A stretch of 64,000 bases of DNA. It comes from Exophiala sp. HKRS030. Lineage: Eukaryota; Ascomycota; Eurotiomycetes; Chaetothyriales; Herpotrichiellaceae. The stretch spans positions 1,426,001-1,490,000 of the forward strand of contig JAHWDD010000009.1 in NCBI GenBank assembly GCA_023897205.1, in the 5' to 3' direction. Every line of letters begins with the position of its first letter. The first letter of the stretch is position 1. The translations under genes and the position numbers were made by a program. Shown here one piece after another: positions 57,294-64,000 of the stretch. The notes under the pieces are model-generated. The model saw only the letters and a list, made by a program, of their open reading frames with translations. It was not told the DNA's origin and did not search any database.

Positions 57294-59405
57294 ATGGTCC
57301 GTCAAGCCCTTGTGGTGGCCGATACAGGCACCAAGGCCCAGCCGACCTCAACACAGATAAGAGGACGCACAGAGAGCACGACACCTTCGTCCACTATTTC
57401 GCAGAAGTCTACCACTGATAAATCTAGAGACAAATCACCCACAAGAATAAAACGCACTCACAACAAGGTTAGAACCGGCTGTCTCACCTGCAGGTACGCC
57501 GTGCGCATCATACTTGCCACTCTTTTGGCACCTGAGTGTTTCGTTGGGTGCCTAAGCTAATTGGATTGCAATAGGCGTCGAAGAGTCAAATGTAGGTCCA
57601 ACATGCCCATGTACATGCGCAATGCCTCTCACGAGTCAGTCGAATTGCTGAACGAAAGCACCATCGCTTCCCTCTCATACACCCTGAAACACGTTTCCCA
57701 AGAGCTGTACTTACCATGAACAGGCGATGAAGGTCATCCTCGATGCCAACGCTGTGCCAAAGCCGGCCGTTTCTGCGAAGGATATACTCAGGCCAAGACG
57801 TGGGCTCTTGACTTTCAATCCAACGAAGCTGCAACTAGCCATGAAGTCGGTCAAAGCTTCAGCAATGCAACTTCGATACACTTCTTCGAGGATTCTGACT
57901 TCAATCGACCCAGTCAATATTTCCTCGAGTGTACCGCGCCACGAATCGCATCCTACTTCGCCGAAATGATGGATTCAATCATTGACGACAAAAACATGGT
58001 GGCCCAGATCAACACGCAAGCTTGGACGTTTTGGAACAGATTGGTGATTCAGGCGAGTGAGGCCAACGAGTGTATCCGTCATAGCTTAGCAGCCATTAGC
58101 AGCCTCCATGAATGGCTCGAGTTTACCAAACGTACGCCGTGGCAGAACCACTCGTTCACGCTGCACTATACCAAAGCCATCACCGAGATCAATCAAAACC
58201 ACGGCAAGCTCCCACTCGAAATCATCCTGGTGGCCTGCGTCCTGTTTGCCCACTGTGACTTTCTCATGGGCGCTTCCGCCGCCGGGCTGACACATCTGAA
58301 ATCCGGCCAGAGGATCATCCAGGAGAGCAAGAAGAAGCAGGCACAACTGTCACCGGAGGTTCGTCAGCTGATACAACCCGTCATTGAGGGTTTCATAATG
58401 AAGAGCGCCAATTACCGGCTGACCGAGACGTCCAACGTCGAAGCCGGGACGAATGGAGGAGGAGGGACGACATATTCGTTGCCGGAGATGCCCAAGGTGT
58501 TTCGAGACCTAGACCAGGCGAACAAATTCCTCCAGCAGGCACTCTATTGGGTTCTTCTTCTTGAGCTCGGCCAACCCAACCACTTGTCCACCTCCATGGC
58601 TCCCGGCGTGCGCAAGTACGTCGCCGACTGGGCCACGTCCTTCGGCCAGTGGAAGGTGACGTACGAAGTGGACGACCCCTTGCTGAAGGACTGGCAGCTT
58701 TTGTTACTGGCTCATCATCGGATGGCTTTGCTGATACTCAAGAGCCTCCCTCCCGAGAACGACAGGAGCTACAGTCGCGCCGCCGCCGATTTCCGCATAA
58801 TGTTCGCCCAGCTCCGGACGTTCCTTCGCGGCGGATATACCGAATTGGTCCCCAAGTACAGCGACAACCTGATCCTTAAGGTGCACGTGGGCTTCATCGC
58901 ACCCCTGTTCTTTCTCGCCACCGAGTGCCGAGCACGCGATCTCCGTCACAATGCGTTGGAGGCGCTCCGAGACCTGAAAGTGGTCGAGGGCCATTGGAAC
59001 AGTTGTGTCGCCTATGCCATCGCCAAAACGGCCACCGAAATCGACAAAGACGTCAACAACCAAGCAAAGCCCGGAAAGACGGTTCGGATCAAGCTCGACA
59101 GTGTTGATCGTTGGAAAGATGGCACGATGACTCTAAAGTACTACAAGGTCTTGGACAACGTTGTGGCCGGAGAAGCCGAACTCAAAACCATCACGGAACC
59201 GGCTTGTCATCACGAGGTCAACATGCAATGGGTGGGTTTCTCCCTTTGCACACTTATCGATCGAGTTCTGGTCTGTTTTGAATGGACACTGCTAACACTG
59301 CCAATTTAGCCCGTGGTGCGCGTTGTTCAACTACATGGGTTTCAAGCGGCCGTCAAGCCACGAAAATTACAGTGTTGCTGTCGTTCGCAAAAGCCAGAGA
59401 GATGA
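57294..59405 (+). CDS. Zn(2)-Cys(6) fungal transcription factor with 17-nt microexon
   Basis: Predicted exons 57294-57493, 57575-57591, 57724-59231 and 59310-59405, about 606 aa. The binuclear cluster is assembled from three exons: exon 1 ends in RTGCLTCR, the 17-nt exon adds RRRVK plus split codons, and exon 3 continues CDEGHPRCQRCAKAGRFCEG. The six cysteines then have the canonical CX2CX6CX6CX2CX6C spacing. The body is a fungal-specific factor region (ALAISSLHEWLE-like segment SLAAISSLHEWLEF; VACVLFAHCDFLMGASAAGL). The last splice is uncertain: if the final intron is retained, the protein ends at 59309 instead. Targets unknown. Confidence is high for the family, moderate for the ends. Confidence 0.85.
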
Positions 59406-60280
59406 AACGGAACCTAACCTAGTGACTTACCAGCACAACATAAAACTCGTAAAGTTACAAAGAAGTCTCGAAGATTTTCCAAGAGAACTTCATGAAAGAG
59501 GTACTGCCTACGACAACGACTACTACAGTAGTCCTGCGGGCGGGATATGTCATATGCCTCACTAAAGATAGATATCCAATGGGACCAGCTCGCTCGGGTT
59601 GATCCATGGAGGGATGTTCAACCTTGGAATGGATGTGTCTAGAAGAGAGACGTCGAGGTTGGAAAGACGACGCCATTCATGATCTTGCACTCTCGAGCTG
59701 AGCAATGCACCATCCATGGGATACAAAAAACCCCACCAAAACCATGTCTGCCCTCTCTTTCAGACGACACTGACATGTCCACCCCGTCAAACGTTGGACG
59801 TGGACCATCAGAATACTACTTCCAACAAACGAACTCAGCGAACAGAATGGCCGTTCTTCAGGGCACACGCGCCCGCGGACACTTCCCACCACCACCACCA
59901 GCCTCCCGAGAAAGGTCGCCTTGTGCCCCTCCGCCGACCCCTCGATACGGACATATTTTACTCTGTATTGTCGAGACACCGTTCAATGCACTCAAGGTGT
60001 CAAGAAGGAGAATTGCTATTGGCAAGCTAGAAAGCCAAACTACCTGATTGTTGGTATTCCCGCAATGGTTCGCAGATTGAGGAAGTCATCTGCGAAATGG
60101 GTCATGGATTGACGTGCGATTTATCCCATACGCACAGTCACGATTCAGGTGGCAAAATGTATGTACAGTCGCAATTCACAAATAAAAGGACTCAATGATA
60201 GGAAGCGTAACGAACCATTATATTTGTTTCACAGGCTTTTACGGATTGATTACCCCGAGACTCCTGACTCTATCATCCAT
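59406..60280. other. Convergent 3' flanks of the regulator and glucosylceramide synthase
   Basis: No gene or repeat recognised between the two stop codons. Confidence 0.5.
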
Positions 60281-62045
60281 CTACTCGGTGCGTTTCTTCC
60301 CACTCGCATAACCATTCCCATTCGTATGCCCATTGCTCATTCCAAGTGGTGCTGTTGCTGTTGTAGCTGTCGTCGTCGTTGTCTTGCCAGTCTCATGTAT
60401 CTCATGAACCTTCATGTCCAGCCCGACCCAGAACCGACGATCTCTCCACGTCACACTAACACCACCCCAGATCGCCCAGCTCCAGATCGGCAGTGCCAAA
60501 GCCTCACGACCGAGCCATGCGCAAAGCCACTCCTTGAACGGACGACGTCGTGCCCGAATCAGCCCCCGCACACCGCCACCACCACTTTTGGGGTGGCGCA
60601 CAAATTCCGGGACTTTCGTACCGTCGTCTGCATCGTCGACGGTCCGTCTAGAGTGTAAGAGGAGATGGTTGGTCCAGTCGACCGCGGCCCAGAGAGTGAG
60701 ACTGACGAACCACCAGACCACAAACCACGTCCACGTCGTCCCGAAGAAGGGCCTCGTGGACGGCAGAGTCGTGACGCCGAATGCGCCGTAGGCGGAACAC
60801 AGGAAACTTTCGGTGCCGGGCTCGACGAGCGTGGCGACGGGGACGGTGAACTTGCGAACTCGGAGCCAGCGAACACGTCGCGCCACGTAGTTGGCCACGC
60901 TCATGCCGGCGATGGGCTGGATGGCCAGATCGCCCAGGACGAGGCCGTGGTTGCGCATCCGGCTCGGGAAGCCAGGGAGGCGAGGCAGTTTGGATTTCCA
61001 CAAGAGGTCGCCGATGAGGTGGTCCTCGCAGATGTTGCTGGAAAAGTAGTCGATCCCTGTCCGGGCGTGGACCGGCGTGGTGCCCCCGGCAGGCCCAGGA
61101 GAATCTTCAACCTTTGCGCGCTCGGAGGTCAGGTGGTCGAGATGCGAACGGCGGAACATGTTTGATTTTCCTACGATGCAGGGTGCGACGGCGACCATGT
61201 TGATTGCCACGTACATCTTTGCGTGCGACGACGAGAGAAATAGTTCTTCCAGACGTCCTCCGTAGCGATTGAGGTGCTTGAGCGTGCCGTTGGGCTGGCC
61301 GCCTGTGTCGGCGAGCAAGGGCGTCGTGGGTGTTTCGTCGTACGACGAGGAGTCTGTTCGCGGTCGACCTTGCGAGTATGTGTCCACGTCCACGGATATG
61401 GGGAGGTGGTGGACCAGTTTGTACGGTGTCGCCGGAGGCAGCCCTGCGTGAGTGAAGCCGCAAAGCCGGTCGACCATGCGAGCGCAGATCCCACGCCCGA
61501 CCCAGACATTGCAGTCGACGATCCAGATCAAGTCGCCCTTGGCTTCACGATAGGCCCTGCTCATGTTCCTGATCTTGGGATTTGGGCCAAGGTAGGCTCT
61601 GGGACTGTCAGGCCCCGCGGTGTCATCGTCCTCCTCTTCGATGAAGATCCTGGCATCGTGGTCGGGGTAGTCGTTCACCACTTTTTCAAGGCTCGGGTAG
61701 GCGCTGTCCGAGCGCGACGAAACGCACAAGTACACTGTTATCTTGTCGGGAGGGTAGTCCTGGAGAAAGGTCGAAGCGAGGCATTCGTAGAGGTACGGCT
61801 CAAGGCCCTTGCAAGGTCGAATGACAGTAACATGCGGGATGCCTGTTTCGTTATTTGATAGAACGGCGGCGCGCGCAGGGACTTTTCGGTAGTGTATGAA
61901 TCTAGAAACGATGCATTAGGGAGAGCCGTGGGCATTGTATTGCGAGGAAGAGAGGGCTTTACAGGTTGATGTAACCGATTGCGCAGACACAGGCTATGAA
62001 GATGTACCAGCCAATGCCGACCAACGCAACAGTCTCGGTGAACAT
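60281..62045 (-). CDS. Ceramide glucosyltransferase (glucosylceramide synthase, GT21)
   Basis: Exons 62045-61963 and 61901-60281 join YIN to [11 protein letters not shown], giving 567 aa, usual for fungi. The first 28 residues are an N-terminal membrane span. [20 protein letters not shown] is the signature entry of the family. The D2 acid is in [12 protein letters not shown], the D3 acid in [12 protein letters not shown], and the (Q/R)xxRW motif in [13 protein letters not shown]1 lies in the acidic segment after [12 protein letters not shown]-terminal hydrophobic region and a Gly/Asn-rich tail follow. It transfers glucose from UDP-glucose to ceramide at the Golgi or ER membrane; in fungi the product affects hyphal growth and stress. 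All motifs look intact. Confidence 0.92.
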
Positions 62046-62471
62046 GGATATAGCATGACGGAAAGAGAAAGGAAAAGAAACGAGACACTTCTCAGGTTGT
62101 ACCAAGGACTGTGTGGGTTACACTCATATCAATATGAATGTTGACGTGACAGGTGGTTTTTTTTGTGTGTGGTGAAGGAAATTGATGCGTATTTATTTCT
62201 CCGTCTGTTTTTACATAGTAAATGCCGCCAGTTCCGCTGATGCTGTGGAGATGAGAAGGTAGATACCGACAATGGTCCTTGTCTTATTATCACCAGTAGT
62301 AAGACGAAGGAAGAGTGTAATATAGTCGAGTCAATGTATCATGAAATTCATTTCCAATCGCTACAAATATTGTGTACAGGCCAGATAATGGTGTTGAGAT
62401 AATCTACCAAAGTAAAGCAAGCGAGCGTCGCAAACCACACTCCGGACTATCCAAATTCATTCATTCCTTGC
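62046..62471. other. Intergenic, glucosylceramide synthase promoter and WW gene 3' flank
   Basis: A poly-T run lies near 62158-62164. No gene recognised. Confidence 0.5.
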
Positions 62472-63240
62472 TCAGTCTCTTAACCAGGCTCGTCTCTTCT
62501 CTTCTTTCTTTTCTCTTCGTTTCTCCTTGAACGCCTTGAGCTCGGCCTTGCTGAGCTTCTTGCTGGCTCGTTCAGCTCGAAGACTTCTCCCGTCGTGACT
62601 GTTTGCAGCCGCGTCCACATCGAAAAATGCATTCATCTGTCTTCGACTCTTTTGTTCATCACTGTGTTTTTCTGGGTTGTTGAGATCCGCATTTTGCCAC
62701 TTGCCAGTAAACCGATTAAAGTGCCCGGTGGCTGCATATGCTTCAGCAGGGTCTGTGCCGGGCGCTCCAGAACCAGGAGCTGTTGTAGCTGATGTTGTTT
62801 CGTGTACTTTCGCATAATCGGCATTTGGATCATAGTCGCCATGTATAGCTGGATTGTATCCACCAACAGACCTTGCTGGCGGTGGTTCTATTGCCCCTGC
62901 CATTCTGTCATGGTTGCCTACTCCCGGTGGGCCTGTCGACTTAGCCTCGGGCACTCTTGGATTTTCCCATTGTGTGACATTGGTAAATCGGTTGAAGAAA
63001 TAAAAGGCCTGCGCTGAATCATCCCAGACAGGTTCCCACCCATCGTCCCCAGGCGCACCAGGCGGTGGCTCTTCAGGGAGTGGGGGAGGTACTTCATCTG
63101 TAGGCAATGGAGGGTCGGCTGGTTTGGAGATTCCTGCTTCTGACGGAGATGGGGTGTGGTCACTGATTTCACCATCCTCTGGTTTTGCCGACTTATCGTC
63201 TAGGCGCTGAGGCGATTTGGGAAGCGGTTCATTGTCGGAA
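62472..63240 (-). CDS. WW-domain protein, 5' exon(s) unresolved
   Basis: The main exon is 63240-62472 (about 256 codons), starting after a clean CTAAT..ATCCTCAG acceptor, so one or more exons lie upstream; the frame has no ATG before the WW domain. The WW domain is DDGWEPVWDDSAQAFYFFNR followed by FTNVTQWENPR, with both Trp and the aromatic core present. It is preceded by a proline-rich PPPLPEEPPPGAPG. A second conserved block is HFNRFTGKWQ and a strongly basic helical tail (LSKAELKAFKEKRREKKEEK). WW domains bind proline-rich ligands; the Lys/Glu tail suggests a nuclear RNA-processing role, which is an inference. A possible upstream exon pair lies near 63662-63690. Confidence 0.7.
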
Positions 63241-64000
63241 CTGAGGATATAGATGACACATTAGCAAGACAAGTAGGATACAAAACGGCCTGGTGGTCAG
63301 CTACAGCATGATGGAATTGGTCACACGATGGAGGTGTACTCAGCAACGAATGAGTTTGTTCGCAGCCTGCCCTAGAGTCAAGACTTTCCAAACTTCATCA
63401 AGTGATGTTGTTTTCAGGACATACAACAAAGACTGGACTGCATTGAAAACAGCATGCGATCAGAGATGAGTCGTTAGACGTGAGTAGAAGCCTAAGTCTA
63501 TGCAATCAGACATGACTTGAGGTTCATGGCTGAAGGAAAATCGAAGTCCAACAAAAATGCGCCGGACAAGACGAGGAAGGTCTGCCGAAGACGCCTAACC
63601 ACATTTGTCTTTTGTTCAAAAGAAAGACAAGGCATCTTTCGGTCATAAAGTGAACATCACGTACCTGATATGTCAATGAGTTGAATTAGAACTCTCATAC
63701 CCCCGAGCAACTCTTGGAATATTCTGTCCGTTTGTTCTGGCTCGTTGTCATGATCAGGCTTGAAAAAATGATCATATCATTGGTTACAAACATTCGACAC
63801 TAAACTATTTCTGGCAAAGCGCTTCATGCGTGCGTCCCCCTTACAGTACAGTATGTCTTCTCTCTACCCTCGATGTGTTTGTGCTGAGTATTCGGTTTGG
63901 CTATCTAAGAGTTGGTGATATCCACAGCATATCTATCATGCAGCCATGGAAGCCTCACCAAACCTGGTAACTAGGCTTAAGTCCGCCCTTCCACAGGATG
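63241..64000. other. Upstream region of the WW gene, partly coding
   Basis: On the minus strand an open segment reading MRVLIQLIDIS ends at a GTACGTG donor near 63661, and a 13-nt segment at about 63424-63436 with CAG and GTATGT boundaries would restore phase to the WW exon. This is a phase-consistent guess, not a firm model. Nothing else seen up to the window end. Confidence 0.3.

Overview
The window reads as nuclear DNA of a filamentous ascomycete (Pezizomycotina; perhaps Eurotiomycetes, a guess from gene architecture only). Support: short GT..AG introns of about 45-180 bp with CTNAY-like branch sites; Zn2Cys6 transcription factors; a fungal ceramide glucosyltransferase; fungal MFS families; a VTC4 polyphosphate polymerase. 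There are no operons, and neighbours are mostly unrelated housekeeping or regulatory genes. Exon structures were rebuilt by eye from splice consensus, reading phase and continuity of recognisable protein families, so internal boundaries are predictions.

Layout, left to right. 1-2.57 kb: no recognised gene; ends in the NOP56 promoter. 2.57-4.22 kb: NOP56 (+). 4.74-5.45 kb: hypothetical basic protein (+). 5.59-6.23 kb: COX20 (-), head-to-head with 6.58-13.28 kb POL2, DNA polymerase epsilon (+); they share a 349 bp promoter with a cluster of MluI-box sites. 13.60-15.42 kb: monocarboxylate-type MFS transporter (-). 16.04-17.31 kb: PQ-loop membrane protein (-). 17.3-19.4 kb: noncoding, rich in TACTCCGTA motifs. 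19.45-22.3 kb: Zn2Cys6 regulator (-). 22.3-32.3 kb: a 10 kb gene desert. 32.33-33.72 kb: Nudix hydrolase (-), divergent from 34.20-36.58 kb VTC4 (+), with a CACGTG box between them. 36.82-37.76 kb: Ohr/OsmC peroxide-resistance protein (-). 38.34-41.22 kb: VPS35 retromer subunit (-). 42.47-46.23 kb: DUF6536 membrane protein (+). 46.49-48.30 kb: 14-TM MFS exporter (-). 49.36-50.46 kb: secreted Ser/Thr-rich protein (-). 51.05-52.10 kb: conserved helical protein (-), divergent from 52.36-53.45 kb PAQR receptor (+). 53.47-54.84 kb: TRAPPC12-like protein (-), divergent from 55.11-55.92 kb DPM1 (+). 57.29-59.41 kb: Zn2Cys6 regulator with a 17-nt microexon (+). 60.28-62.05 kb: glucosylceramide synthase (-). 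62.47-63.24 kb and beyond: WW-domain protein (-), 5' end unresolved.

Broad links: DPM1, TRAPPC12, VPS35 and glucosylceramide synthase all serve the endomembrane system. VTC4 and perhaps its Nudix neighbour belong to phosphate metabolism. POL2 and NOP56 serve replication and ribosome biogenesis. I see no secondary-metabolite cluster, CRISPR array, intact transposon or viral element. The signals I think most deserve checking are the dispersed TACTCCGTA motif, the gene desert, the VTC4-Nudix shared promoter, the POL2 MluI-box cluster and the microexon-split zinc cluster.
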